From contig NC_087084.1 of NCBI RefSeq assembly GCF_026151205.1, positions 13,295,453 through 13,359,452 on the forward strand: 64,000 nt of DNA, read 5' to 3'. Source of the DNA: Bolinopsis microptera (lineage: Eukaryota; Ctenophora; Tentaculata; Lobata; Bolinopsidae). The notes beneath the pieces are model-generated. The model saw only the letters and a list, made by a program, of their open reading frames with translations. It searched no databases and was not told the origin of the DNA. Positions 45,050 to 59,758 of the stretch are shown here, piece by piece; within the stretch, counting starts at the first letter, position 1; each line of letters begins with the position of its first letter. Position numbers and translations under genes: made by a program.

Positions 45050-45990
45050 TACGAAAATTTAAGGTTACAAATATCAAAGTCTTTATTTGTCCAGTCATAC
45101 ACGGCATGACAATGCTGGTTGGAAAGTAGTGAAGATTTCAGTTTGGATTTCAGGCAAGAAATACTAACAGAACAATCAAAGATTTTAAGGTTAGGGGTTA
45201 TTATATTCCATATTTTCGTTGACCTCGTGTTATGGTTGTCTGGGGGATCCGGTTTATTGATAATAAGCATTGGTTTCCTGGAAGAACGAGAATACTCTTC
45301 GTACATAGACATAGGAGTAGAAAACTTCATGATCTTGAATAATTCTATGTAGCTATGGTAAGTATAAAGATTTTGTACAGTGAGTATCTCGTTGTTTTTA
45401 AACAGAGGTTTAGTGTGCTCCTTTTTATAAAATTTACTATCAAGTTTCTGGTCAGTAAATGGTCTGGTTCGAACACACGTTTTGAATTTATCCAGGTAGG
45501 CTCAGTGGCGTAACGAAGGGCCCTGCTGACCCCGCTGTGCAGGGGGGCGCCGTCTTAGGGGGGGGGCGCCAAATCGTCGTTTGAATGTGGGACAATTTCG
45601 AAAACTTAACTAAAGTACTAGCAAAACTGCGCGTTTTGCTCTAGATACACACTTTTTTAAAGATTTTACCGGCGTATCCTCTAAAATCACCTGATTTGTT
45701 CAATTTTAGGGAGGGGCACCAAAAGGGGAGGGGGCGCCAACAGGGGGGCGCCTTTTCGGCAGGGGGGCGCCAACAGGCAACGTTACGCCACTGGGTAGGC
45801 TGCTCTATCACCAAACAAGACCCTCAGACAGTACTTCTGTGCAGTGAATATTGAGCTTATACGATTTTTAGCTGCCCCACCCCATGCTGATATGCAGTAC
45901 GACAGATGGGATTCAAAAAGAGTATAGGATAATAAAAAATGTTTCGAACAGTAAAGTTTTAAAAAGTGATTTTTTAAGCATGATTATGAT
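45050..45990 (-). mobile_element. LINE RT C-terminal fragment interrupted by a hAT MITE
   Basis: Upstream of the MITE the minus strand reads LSYTLFESHLSYCISAWGG and AAKNRISSIFTAQKYCLRV. After it come FKTCVRTRPFTDQKLDSKF, KPLFKNNEILTVQNLYTYHS and CSVSISCLKSKLKSSLLS, the usual C-terminal region of CR1/Jockey-like RTs. The reading frame joins cleanly across one copy of the 8-bp target site. The catalytic core is missing. Confidence 0.8.
45503..45793 (+). mobile_element. hAT-type MITE, copy 2, with perfect target duplication
   Basis: 291 bp with inverted ends CAGTGGCGTAACG and CGTTACGCCACTG. It is flanked by GGTAGGCT on both sides (45495-45502 and 45794-45801), a perfect 8-bp duplication as made by hAT transposases. 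The interior is GGGGCGCC-rich, with AGCAAAACTGCGCGTTTTGC. It sits inside the LINE fragment at 45050-45990 and is a relative of 20349-20597. Confidence 0.9.
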
Positions 45991-47187
45991 AATGATGACC
46001 AACAACCCCAGTTCAAAGGGACAGGGAGTAGACCAGTCACCTTGTATAATTGTTGTGCAACCATCCCCGATCATGTATTTGTGGCAAATTAAAACATGTC
46101 ACACAGAGAAAAGTTTAGAATGATCTCCTTAGCTCAGAAATCAATGCAAACGAGGCTCACTTCTTATGAACATTCGCCTTTATCGAAATTCACCAAACTT
46201 TCAAAAATTAATTAGGCCTCATGGCATTATATTATGTAAAAGGAGCTTAATTGACGATGTCAATTCATCTCAGCTCGGCGCGGCACAGTAGCGCATCTCT
46301 GATCTCGCCGATCTAGAGATCGCTGTGAGAAGCCTCATTGAGTGTGCTGCGCGGCACAGTAACGCATCGCGCTACAAGAAGGAGCTTATTAAAATTGCGG
46401 TAATATGTAATAAGTAAAGCAAAATTTAAGTAAAACAAAATTTGAATTAAATTGGTTTCTTTGCAGTTTACATAACATTCAATGTTTAAATAATTTTTTC
46501 CACAATGTTGCATTGCATGAAAGTACCAAAAATAAAATTAGCGCAAAAATATTAAAATTTGGACACTTTTGAATTTGTACTTAGAGAAAAATCAAAACAT
46601 GGGTTTTAAATTTATATAGCATATTTATTGTATATAGCATGTTCAGAATTAAAATGTTTTTGGACCTTATAAAGCCGATCCCGAGTACTTTGCAGTATTG
46701 CATATTATGGAAAAATGCCCGTAAGGCTCTTTTGTATCACGTTGTGACACCCACGGTCGTTTCACGGTCGACCTTTATCGTCCTGACGATACAGGGGGAG
46801 CCGCGCACTTCGTGCGCGGCGGGTCATACATGATACAACGTATGATAAAGGCTCTTTATATTATTTGTTTTAAATTTATTAACCAAAGCCCTCTCGCTTG
46901 CACGAAAGCATGTAAGCACACGGTAAGACAGAGGTGCGAGAAAAAACATTGTTGATATAAACAGTCTAGATCTTAACTTGGAGCCACAAGGCCAAGGGTG
47001 ATTTTTGATTGTTAAGGGAATTTTTTGAATTCTTAAAGGGCCAGGGTTGATTTTATATAGGTAGGGGGTGCACGATAAAAATAAACTTGCTCGGATTTTT
47101 AAAATTTTTGTACCATTGTTTTCTAGAGACTGTGAGAATTTTCATACATACATACATGTTACATGGCGAGATCTCCATCCAAAAGGA

Positions 47188-48540
47188 TTAGTCTGCGTCG
47201 ACTGCGTCATTACTTTGTATTATACAACTTCGGCGGGTAACATTTCTCCATCCCTTTCGGTCTGCAGCTAATCTTCTCATACAATCAATCGTGAGTCCAT
47301 TCCGATCCAATCTCTGCTCAGCATCCTCAATAAATACATCATTTAAGCTCTTCCTAGGCCTGCCTCTTGATCTCTTCCCATGCTTGGGTTTCCATTCAAG
47401 TAAATAGTTGGGTAACCGATCTTCAGGCATTCTACTGACATGTCCAAACCAACGCAGCCGTTTTGTTGTTATTATGTCAGCAAGAGCAGTTATTGATGCC
47501 CTTCTTAAAACATCCTCATTACTTACTCGATGGAACCACCTCACTCTCAGGATTCTTCTTAAGCAGTACTGATGGAAAGACTCCAATCTTCTTGTCTGCA
47601 CTTGAGTCGTGTTCCATATCTCACATCCATAGGTCAGAATGGTAAGAACAGCTGCGATGTAGATTCGCACTTTGTTGTTAATGCTTATGTTCTTATTCTT
47701 CCAAATGTTGTTGAGTTGGTTAAAAGCTCCAGTTGCTTTTCCAATCCTGACACTTATTTCTTTATCAATCTTGCCATCTGATGTAATTTTGGCACCCAAA
47801 TAAGTGAATTGAGTGACCTGCTTTGCAGAGTTTCCATCGACAGTTATATCTATGGTCCTATTCTCTGGGAGTGGGTGCTGCGATGTATCTTTCCCAATGA
47901 CCATGATCTCTGTTTTCTTTGCGTTCATCTTAAGACCCCCGAGCCCACAGTATTTCGCAATATTGTCCGTAGTTTCTTGCAGTCCTTCAACAGTGTCATC
48001 CATTCCTGCGATGTCATCAGCATAGTCCAGATCAATGACACATTTTTCCGGTTGTCTGGAACTTTGTCTGTACTGAAGAGTAAAACCACGGGATATATTT
48101 TTAAACTTCTCTGCAAGTTCTAATCCCCAGTTAAGTACAAGATTAAAAATGGGGGGCCCTTGCACATCACCTTGTCCAGTCCCCGAATCGACATCAAACC
48201 ATCTTGTCAATTCTCCATTGACACGAACTGCACTTTCAGTTGCTCTAAAGAACGCTTTGAAAACATTGATATATTTTGTCGGAAGACCATAATGTTCAAA
48301 AGCTTTCCAAATAAAGTCACGATTGATTGAATCAAAAGCAGCTTTAAAATCAATAAAGTTTATGTACAAAGGGACGTTGAATTCTATACAATTGTGTATT
48401 ATACAATGAAGTGAGTACAGCTGATCTATACAAGAACGGTTTCTCCTGAAACCACACTGATTCTCTCTGAGCAATTTTTCAAGCCCATTACTCAGTCTTT
48501 TTAACAACACAATTTGGAATAACTTTGATACAGTTGAGAA
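47188..48540 (-). mobile_element. Non-LTR reverse transcriptase, open 440-codon C-terminal portion
   Basis: The minus frame has RT motifs NQCGFRRNRSCIDQLYSL, LYINFIDFKAAFDSINRD, DSGTGQGDVQGPPIFNLV and LDYADDIAGMDD (catalytic YADD), then QFTYLGAKITSDG, ILTYGCEIWNT, RRLESFHQYCLRRILRVRW and RLRWFGHVSRMPEDRLPNYL with GRPRKSLND. This tail is that of the endonuclease-reverse transcriptase elements common in invertebrates. The endonuclease and RT entry are absent upstream of about 48540. No stop or frameshift within the retained part, so the insertion may be young. Confidence 0.88.
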
Positions 48541-48879
48541 TTTTCACAGTACCAAATTTGTCATACTTTTTTTTGGAATGATCAGTGAGTTTCGCCTAGG
48601 TGCCATATTTGATGGTGCGCGGCTTTTGGAGCAAAATTAGGTGTAAAACTTGCGTAATTTGACCAAATTCGTTGATTTTTGTCGTATTATGTTATCATAT
48701 CTTCGGTTCCTGAACATGAATCATGCTGAAAATTTGTCAGAACCTTCCAATCATACTTACCCACCGAACCTAATTTAGTTGTGAGAGATTGGCCTTGATT
48801 AAGAGGTCTAAAAATGACAAAATAGGTATAAATTCGTCGATAACTCAAATTCTGACCACCGAAATTGCTCAAACTAAAT

Positions 48880-49370
48880 TAGGTTCAGTAAAACATCCTA
48901 AGAAAGCAACCATGGAGAAAATGGACACACTCCATCGTAGACACCTCAGGTCCATTTTAAACATCAAATGGCCTAAAGGTATGATAAGCAACAAAGCATT
49001 GTATGAAAGGTGCAAAGTTGAAAAGTTATCCAAGCGTATTGAACACCAGCGGTGGAAGATGTTTGGACACATTCTCAGGAGTATGGAGAACACCCCAGCC
49101 CAAACGGCTCTCTCTTTTGCTATTGAATCAGATAATTTATTCATTGGTAGATTGGGGAGACCTAGAATGAACTTGTTATCGGTTTTAAGAAGTGATTTAA
49201 GTAGTAGAAATTTGCAAATGGACAACTTGCATGAATTGAACGAAATTAGAGATATAGCTGCATGCAACAGATGTTGGGAAAATCTTTTTCAAGGGTACAG
49301 TTTACCGCATTAAGGTATTTTTAAGAATCATTTTTGTCGGTAAGATCCTGTTTTATAATAATAATAATAG
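48880..49370 (+). mobile_element. Non-LTR element 3' fragment
   Basis: The frame reads MEKMDTLHRRHLRSILNIKW, KLSKRIEHQRWKMFGHILR and GRLGRPRMNLLSVLRSDL, stopping at 49313. It is the same C-terminal region type as the neighbouring minus-strand copy but clearly diverged. An ATA-repeat tail (about 49350-49368) follows. The two fragments face away from each other (5' ends toward 48540-48880). Confidence 0.75.
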
Positions 49371-51690
49371 TAAAACATAAGTGTTTGCGTACGCTGACCA
49401 AATTTCAACAAAATTGTTATATGGGAAGTATTATAACTTTTTGATTGTTTCCGAAATATTGTGCTGGCCGAAATAAGAGCTAAAAAACTATTCAATGGTC
49501 AGCGCGCTCGTCTTACGGTCGATGGCGCACTGCCTAATATAGGGTCATTGCTATATTATGTGTATATTGTTTGAATAATTTTATATAAGCACACAGTTAG
49601 GTAAAGCTCTTTATTATTTAAACTAGCAAACTGGATAATTATAGTGTACTCTTTCGTATTTGGTAGTTGCCTGAACTTACAACAGCAACCAAGGTGCCTT
49701 TTTAAAAGATTTTGTATTTTGTGAGGGTATTATTCAACGGCTTGTATATGAAACTTACACTTACACTCAGTGTACACCCAGTGTTAACTAGTATTACACA
49801 CTGGTAAACTCTACGTAACGCGCGAAAATAATAATTCTATTGCGTTTTCATTGTCACATTTCACGTCGACGGGATTAAACGCGCGCGCGCGTAACATCTT
49901 ATCTTACTGCTATACTCAACGAATAAACACACAACGACTTTGACAATTGACCGACGACTTAACGATTGTGAGTTATGACGGACTTAACTGTATGGGTCAA
50001 CTACTAAAACTGCATTGTATACTATCTTAATCATTATACTGGACATGAGATGACGAAGTATCTTGAGCAGCACTTTATACCTCCACTTAGAACTTGATTA
50101 GTCACGAACAATAGAATCATTATAAATCAATACAATAAAACATCTTGATCAATAAATGCCTAGCAGCACCAGACAGCAGCCGTGTACCTTTTTCGACTCC
50201 ACGGAGTCCCTGATGGACTTTTGTTTACTTTTGTTAATAATTTGACCGCAACCTTTCTTTCTCGAAACACAAATCCTACTGTACTTCATTACAGTATTAA
50301 GATAATATAATATAAAGCAAATCATGTGAATATATGACTACGAAATAGATCTATAGACTTGTCCATAATATTTAATACCGTATTGATGGTTTTGAATTTT
50401 GTATATTGAATTTTAATGTGAAGCGTTTACTCTTCCCCCTCGGCAATTAATTAGAAAGTTAGATTAATGACAATAATTGCCAAATGACGTAGTAGATATA
50501 GATGTTCAATGTTGTAGAGTGATTTCAAGAGTAGTGGTCCACAGGGGCCCGAAAAAGCCGTACAGGCACTTGGGTCCTTATCCTTGTCACTAGTCCCAAT
50601 TGGATTCACTTTACACAAAACATGAACGTTTACAATTTAGACGTACACATTGGCACGATATTTATTAGAAAGCAAACAGTATAAAATAATACGTGCGTGC
50701 GCGGCTTGAGCCGCGCCGCATAACAATTTATGCGTTTAGGGGCTGGAGTACGCGTGTTTACAGATTAATGAATTGTTGCATTGTAAATATTTAAAGTTGA
50801 CGATATATTATGATTTAATAGTAAATTTTTCAAAGCTGGCTTTGGACTTAGGTAAAATTATAATTTATTTATTTAAAAGAAAAAACCACGGATAGTTTTT
50901 AATTTACATAGTCGTATAACTATAATCAAGTTAATCCTGTTTTCAAGAATGCGCGGCTTTGGCGGCCAGTTATTGACTTGTACATAAAATTGAATTTTAA
51001 ATAGAAATGTGAATGTATTAAAATTTAAAACTTTCAAAACGGAGGCTTATAAATATTATTATATTATGATTGTAAAATAAAGGATAAAATTTTAAATTTG
51101 TTTCACTTAAAAAAATTTGTTTCACTTATTTCTCGGTATATTTAAATTGTAGTAGCCAAGGGTGATTTTCAAATGTTTCTCCCAATATTTTTGATAGTGA
51201 ATATATTGAGTTTTTTTTTCTCTCCGGGGAGACAGAGGGGCGAGAAAGAACTTAATGTCATTATAGAAAGTCTAGATTTGAACTTGGAGCCGCAAGACCA
51301 AGGGTGATTATCAAAATATTGAGTTTTTGAAGGGTTATTTTTATATAGGGTCATTGTGACATTATGTGTATACTGTTTGAAACATTATATTAGTTATTGT
51401 TTAAAAAATATATATATTGAGTTTTTGAAGGGTTGTTTTTATATAGGGTCATTGTGACAATTAGGTGTATATTGTTTGAAAAATTTTCCTTTACGTAAAT
51501 TGTAGTATACTGTAAACAATATTATCATACTATACCAGTTAAAACTAATTACAACATATATAAAACAAAATTTTAAAACAGGATCAGTACAACTCATTAC
51601 ATTTATTATTATGTGATGGGATGTGACTTTATCCAGGTTTAGTCAGTCCACAACCTGTCCCCATGATATGAAGGCCTTGTTTTAATTCTA
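49371..51690. other. AT-rich DNA with a dispersed repeat family
   Basis: No gene is supported. Segments with ATATAGGGTCATTG and ACTTGGAGCC.CAAG.CCAAGG recur at 49540-49590, 51140-51480 and 46970-47060. A (CG)n-rich spot ACGCGCGCGCGCG lies at about 49879-49891. Confidence 0.55.
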
Positions 51691-51710
51691 AATGAAAAGC
51701 TTGTTTCACT

Positions 51711-52244
51711 ATGATAAATGATAAATGCACACCTAGTTACCATTATATCAGTCACTTTTTTTACCAACAAGCTCACCCCAACATTAAGGCATTAAAATCC
51801 CAGGGTGAAACATTTTCTGTACTAAAAGTTAAACCTCAGATCAAAAACAGCAGCAAGCATCAAGCTACTATACGAGTTAGTAACAATATCAGGAAAATCA
51901 TAGAACAACAGGGAGATCGGCTATACATCAGTTCGTTTAGTTGCAAAGTTTATGATCAATTTCATGTAAAACGATGCAACAACTGCCAAGGTTTTGGACA
52001 CTACAGGTCGGAGTGTGAATCAGAAAAAGCTATTTGTGGTTATTGTTCCAAGAATCATACGTCAGAAGATTGTCCAGAAAAGAAAACTAATAGCATTATT
52101 TCATGCTGCATTAACTGCTCTAAGGGCAAGTATCGGGATGAAAGAAACACACACACGGCATTTGATAGGACATGTCCAGCTTATGTTGCTGAACAGCAGC
52201 ATCTCCGCAAAACTATCAATTACTACAGTTCAAAAAACTTGTAA
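51711..52244 (+). CDS. CR1-like LINE ORF1, C-terminal part with zinc knuckles
   Basis: A 177-codon frame ends immediately before ORF2. It contains HPNIKALKSQGETFSVLKVK and IIEQQGDRLYISSFSCKVYD, then two CCHC knuckles (CNNCQGFGHYRSEC and CGYCSKNHTSEDC) and a third partial one (CCINC), closing FDRTCPAYVAEQQHLRKTIN. The order matches the C-terminal half of ORF1 of CR1-like elements, a nucleic-acid-binding gag-like chaperone. The N-terminal part is not visible upstream, so the element is probably 5' truncated or shifted there. Confidence 0.85.
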   Translation: MINDKCTPSYHYISHFFYQQAHPNIKALKSQGETFSVLKVKPQIKNSSKHQATIRVSNNIRKIIEQQGDRLYISSFSCKVYDQFHVKRCNNCQGFGHYRSECESEKAICGYCSKNHTSEDCPEKKTNSIISCCINCSKGKYRDERNTHTAFDRTCPAYVAEQQHLRKTINYYSSKNL

Positions 52245-52246
52245 GC

Positions 52247-55147
52247 AGTGGTCTGAAATCCTCTCCGGCGGAGATTCTTGGCTGTTGCTGGAATGTGAGA
52301 TCTCTCAATAATAAGATTCAACCAATCATGGAATCTATAATCGACCAAGGAATCTCTGTCCTTTTTGTCACTGAGACTTGGCTCACCAGCATGAAGAATG
52401 ATGTTACTGCTACCATCAAGTCTTACGGCTATAACTTGATTCACTACATCAGGAAAGACTCTGCTAAATGCAGAGGCGGAGGAGTTGGAATTATTTACAA
52501 TTCAAGTGATTTGAACCTTACTCCTGTGTTTGATAAGTGTGGAGATACGTTTGAAGCAGTTTTAGGCAAATTTCGAGACTCATCGGGTGATACTGTCCTC
52601 TGTGCTTGTGTTTACCGACCAGGGTCATTGACTGATGTATTTTTTGAAGATTTGGATGAGTTTATTGGGAACATATTCATGAAATACAAGAAGTTTTTAA
52701 TCTGTGGTGATCTTAATATTCATTTGGATGATCATAAATCAAGAAACACGGCCAAACTGACTGAAGTATTGGCCAGCTATGGACTGCATCAATACGTGAG
52801 AGATCCAACTCACAACAAAGGACATATTCTGGATGTTGTAATCTCCTCCCATCAGATAGTCAATCCAAAGAGTGTCACAGTAGACTCACACACCTCGGAA
52901 ATGTTCCCAAACTGTGACCATTTCCCGGTTACTTTTAGCCTCACAAAAACAGTTGCAAGCAATCTCAACAAGAAAAAAGTTATCACATTCAGAAATGTCA
53001 AAGAAATTGACAAAAATTGTTTTGCGGATAATCTTGCTGAGGAATTGGTTACTGTAATGGATCCTGAGGGTCTATCACAAGCTGAAATGCCGTCATTTGA
53101 AAGCCGCATCAGCCTATACAACTCTAAGTGCCTAACTGTGCTGAATAACCATGCTCCTCTCCTCACAAAGGAAATCAAAGAACGTAAGTCTGCCCCTTGG
53201 TTCGATGGTGAATATAAAGCACTTAGAAGCCAAAGAAGAAAAGCCGAGACAAAGTGGAAAATCTCCGGATCTTTAACTGACAAGAAACACTATGAATCAA
53301 TCAGAGAGCAGTGCACAGAACTCTCAGACAGGAAGAAACATGAGTTTTTCAAAGTCGAATTCATAAAGCATTCCTATTCTTCTAAGAGTCTTTTTAGATT
53401 TGTGGACACCTTTCTTGATCGGGATAAAAGCATTGTGTTGCCTTCGTCGGAGTCTCTCAAGGACACAGTCGAAAACTTTAACGTATATTTTCAGGAGAAA
53501 ATAAAGGCAATACGAAATAACTTTGATCATGTGGAGTCTGACGATCAAACGCCCTCTTACTGCGGAGAAAAACTAGCTGAGTTCTCTCCAACTACTCTAG
53601 AAGAACTAGAGGAGATAATCAAGGCATCTGAGATCAAGTCTTCTTCAATTGACCCTCTACCTGCAAACATCTTTAAAGAAAACCTTGAGGTTCTACTACC
53701 CGTCTTAGTTGACATAGTAAATGCTTCATTATCTTCTGGCAGTATTGATGGCGCTAAACTAGCTCATATCACACCCCTGATCAAGGGCCAGGGATTAGAT
53801 AGTGATAATCTCAAGAATTACAGACCAATATCTAACCTTAGTTTTGTGGGCAAGTTGATAGAAAGAGTAGTGCTCAGGCGTCTAAATGAACATCTAGAAA
53901 ACAACAACCTGAACATCCCACAGCAGTCTGGATACAAATCAAAACACAGCACCGAGACTCTGCTTGTGAGAGTTGTTAACGATCTACTCATTGCATCTAC
54001 AGAAAGCAAGGCAACTGTTGTTCTTCTCCTAGATCTCAGCGCAGCTTTTGATACAGTTGACCACTGCAAACTACTGAACATCCTCAGAAATGAGTTGGGA
54101 ATAACAGGGACAGCTTGGAAATGGTTCAGCAGCTTCCTCACAGGTAGATGTCAAACGATTAAAGTTGGAAATGAGGAATCTTATGAGATAGTGATTAAGT
54201 TTGGAGTCCCACAGGGCTCTGTGCTGGGTCCGGTCCTGTTCAACATCTACATTCGCTCTTTGTACTCAGCAGCACATGATTTGAACTTCTCCATCCAGGG
54301 TTACGCCGACGATCATCAGCTGTATAAAAGTTTCAAGCCAAACGAGGAGCCCACCGTCCTTATCAACGATGTTCCCAAATGTTTCCAAGAAATTAATGAC
54401 TGGATGAAAAAACATTATCTACAGCTCAATGCAGGAAAAACTGAGATTCTTGTCTTTGGGACACCGCTTGTCCTCCAGCAGCTGTCTATAGGGGGCGTGT
54501 TTGTTAACTCTGAGACGTGTGTCAGGCTGTCACCTGTTGCAAAGAACCTCGGATTTCGTCTCGACTCTCAACTAAACTTTGGTGAGCAAATCAAGCAACT
54601 TAAAACATCCTGTTTTCTGAAACTAAGAGACCTTGCTAAGATGAAAACATTCCTCACAACCAAACAGATGGGAACACTGACTCAAGCAATTGTAATCTCA
54701 TCGCTTGACTACTGCAATGCACTTTACTATGGTTGTAGTCAAGCCTCAATTACGCAGCTGCAGAACATTCAGAACCGAGCATGCCGTCTGGTTTTTGGAT
54801 TAAAGAAGAGAGACTCAGTCGAGGAGAAGCTCAAATCCCTTCATTGGCTCAAGGTGAAGGAGAGGATTGAGTTTAAGTTATGCTTACTGATTTTCAAAGC
54901 AGTCAATGGTGTTGCTCCTGCATATCTGTGTGATCTAGTAACATTTGTTAGTTCGAGTAGCAGAAGAACTTCCTCCTTACACCTACCCGTCGGATCTACA
55001 AGATCACACCCAAGAGCGTTTCAGACTGTTGCTCCGAAAATCTGGAACCAACTACCAATTGAAATTAAGACTTGTTCCGATGTTGATCTGTTCAAAACAT
55101 TATTAAAAACTCACCTGTTTAAGAAAAGTTATGGCATGAGCGATTAA
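52247..55147 (+). CDS. CR1-like LINE ORF2: endonuclease and reverse transcriptase, open
   Basis: An open frame of more than 950 codons. Start: the first endonuclease motif (CCWNVRSLNNK) lies just before 52295, so translation must begin at or before about 52247, overlapping or abutting ORF1. No ATG is seen there. Endonuclease: VLFVTETWL, GGGVGIIYNS, FLICGDLNIH and NCDHFPVTF. RT: KNYRPISNLSFVGKLIERVV, QSGYKSKHSTETLL, VLLLDLSAAFDTVDH, GVPQGSVLGPVLFNIYI and GYADDHQLY (catalytic YADD). C-terminal region: VISSLDYCNALYYG, LQNIQNRACRLVFGL and AFQTVAPKIWNQLPIEIK. All key residues are present and no stop interrupts it, so it could encode an active enzyme. The clade (CR1 or L2-like) is inferred from the motifs and the short 3' repeat. 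Confidence 0.93.
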   Translation, partial: SGLKSSPAEILGCCWNVRSLNNKIQPIMESIIDQGISVLFVTETWLTSMKNDVTATIKSYGYNLIHYIRKDSAKCRGGGVGIIYNSSDLNLTPVFDKCGDTFEAVLGKFRDSSGDTVLCACVYRPGSLTDVFFEDLDEFIGNIFMKYKKFLICGDLNIHLDDHKSRNTAKLTEVLASYGLHQYVRDPTHNKGHILDVVISSHQIVNPKSVTVDSHTSEMFPNCDHFPVTFSLTKTVASNLNKKKVITFRNVKEIDKNCFADNLAEELVTVMDPEGLSQAEMPSFESRISLYNSKCLTVLNNHAPLLTKEIKERKSAPWFDGEYKALRSQRRKAETKWKISGSLTDKKHYESIREQCTELSDRKKHEFFKVEFIKHSYSSKSLFRFVDTFLDRDKSIVLPSSESLKDTVENFNVYFQEKIKAIRNNFDHVESDDQTPSYCGEKLAEFSPTTLEELEEIIKASEIKSSSIDPLPANIFKENLEVLLPVLVDIVNASLSSGSIDGAKLAHITPLIKGQGLDSDNLKNYRPISNLSFVGKLIERVVLRRLNEHLENNNLNIPQQSGYKSKHSTETLLVRVVNDLLIASTESKATVVLLLDLSAAFDTVDHCKLLNILRNELGITGTAWKWFSSFLTGRCQTIKVGNEESYEIVIKFGVPQGSVLGPVLFNIYIRSLYSAAHDLNFSIQGYADDHQLYKSFKPNEEPTVLINDVPKCFQEINDWMKKHYLQLNAGKTEILVFGTPLVLQQLSIGGVFVNSETCVRLSPVAKNLGFRLDSQLNFGEQIKQLKTSCFLKLRDLAKMKTFLTTKQMGTLTQAIVISSLDYCNALYYGCSQASITQLQNIQNRACRLVFGLKKRDSVEEKLKSLHWLKVKERIEFKLCLLIFKAVNGVAPAYLCDLVTFVSSSSRRTSSLHLPVGSTRSHPRAFQTVAPKIWNQLPIEIKTCSDVDLFKTLLKTHLFKKSYGMSD

Positions 55148-55462
55148 TTGACAATATAATAACTTTATGTTATTTGCTTAAACTGTTTAGGATGCAACCT
55201 AATGTCATGATCTTTTTGAACTTATTAGCAATTAGACTGTTAGCTCGCTTCACAAGCATGTCATCTTCGTTCCAAAACTTTTTATGTCCTATGCATACAC
55301 TCCTTGATAGTTATCTTGATCTAGTATCTTTGTTTCACACAATAGAGCATAAGTTTTGTGGTTTATCCACTGGGCTTAGAGTTTGTGTTTAAGCTACCAA
55401 ATTTTATTATTATTATTATTATATATAAGAAGACCCATTTTGCCCTATGTTTGGGACAGATA

Positions 55463-55537
55463 TTGATACACGTCGTATGCCTCTTTTCACGCAAAGCGCG
55501 CTGCGGCCAAAGATAAGAGGTATACAACGTGTATCAA
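55463..55537. repeat. Inverted repeat, 23-bp arms
   Basis: TTGATACACGTCGTATGCCT and the near complement ending CAACGTGTATCAA (21 of 23 match) enclose a GC-rich loop with AAGCGCGCTGCGG. A small fold-back element or MITE remnant. Confidence 0.65.
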
Positions 55538-56647
55538 GACAGTGCAGATGTCACTTGCATCTTAAGTTTCCCTACCAGATTCTTATCGAGAGTAGGGGCC
55601 GACCTCTATTTTACCTCTCATATCACGCCCACTAAATACATTCGGTACACTTCTTTCAGGAAAAACCAGCCAGGGTAACTTCATTATATCCTGAACAGAT
55701 TGTTTGGTATGACTGTATTGGATTTTCAGATATAATCTTTATCATCAGTTACTGTTCTGCAGTAAACTTCTTCAATCAATTTTTATTGTATATTGGAAAC
55801 TTCAGATTGTTTGTATATTTGGAGTCTATAGAATTTCTATGGATTTTTTAAGGAATTTTTATTGAGTTTTTATAGAATTTTTAATATATCAGGGAATTTC
55901 ATTTTCATAAACCTGATTTTTAAATTTGTTAGGCTGTTGAGTTTCATACTGCGATTTCTGTTAGAAAACCTGCTAACCCTTCTTGGATATCTGCTTGTTA
56001 GGTGCATCTGCCTTATTTAGTCACGTTATATTTTACAGTTTTTATCTCCTGTTTTCTGAACAGTTTCTTGTTCCACCCCCGTCTAAGGCAAAGATGCACA
56101 CTCTCGTTAATTTAAGTATCTTTTACAGCTGTGCATAAGGGTTAAATTTAAATTATTTAACCTTTTGGTGCTGTATAAAAATAACATTAATTTATTATTA
56201 TTATTATTAACTAAAAATAATGTGATACAAGAGACTTTCAAGTTTTAACCAGTCTCCCTCTGTGTTAGTGCTTCAAGGATTAACAGCTATCTGCATGAGG
56301 CAGATGATTAAGCATAGCCGGAGTGTGCATTTCACTTGCTGTCTTAACAATGACACACATTTACTTTGGTATAATCATGATCCTGGTGCGCTGACGAGCA
56401 CAGCTTGAAAAGAACAGGACCAGCTATTGCGCTATTACAGCCAGGATCCCCCCATTTCTTACTATCCACCTCATCTCCTATATAGTCAAACTGTTTATTT
56501 AATTTCAAAACACAATTTTATAGAGGGTGGAGCTTATTTTAAAATTGCGTCAGTGCTTACATTACAATTAACACTACATAACAGGAAGTAAACATGCAAC
56601 ATCAATGGAGCCTCTAATTATCAAGTCATTATTTGGTTGTTTTTACT
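55538..56647. other. Upstream region of the second GALNT gene
   Basis: No gene is visible. A TATATAG lies at about 56478, but 170 bp upstream of the ATG with no other promoter evidence. A TTATTA repeat lies at about 56191-56208. Confidence 0.5.
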
Positions 56648-59670
<3,023 letters not shown>

Positions 59671-59675
59671 GTGAG

Positions 59676-59758
59676 TTAATCACTTGCTTAATTGATCATT
59701 TAATCACTTGCTTAATTGATCACTTAATCACTTGCTTAATTGATCATTTAATCAGTTA
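59676..59758. repeat. Tandem repeat of about 23 bp just after a splice donor
   Basis: AATCACTTGCTTAATTGATC occurs three times followed by a partial fourth copy, beginning 6 bp after the donor at 59671. Confidence 0.9.

Larger units (their letters stand above)
51690..55425 (+). mobile_element. Nearly complete CR1-like LINE
   Basis: Contains the ORF1 end, the open ORF2 and a 3' UTR of about 260 bp ending in an (ATT)n tract (about 55403-55422). A short microsatellite tail rather than poly(A) is usual for CR1/L2 elements. No target duplication is evident, also usual for CR1. Confidence 0.8.

Noticed and set aside
47463-48123. Plus-strand frames opposite the RT
   Set aside because: Antisense shadows of the minus-strand reverse transcriptase.
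52852-54141. Minus-strand frames opposite the LINE ORF2
   Set aside because: Antisense shadows of the CR1-like ORF2.
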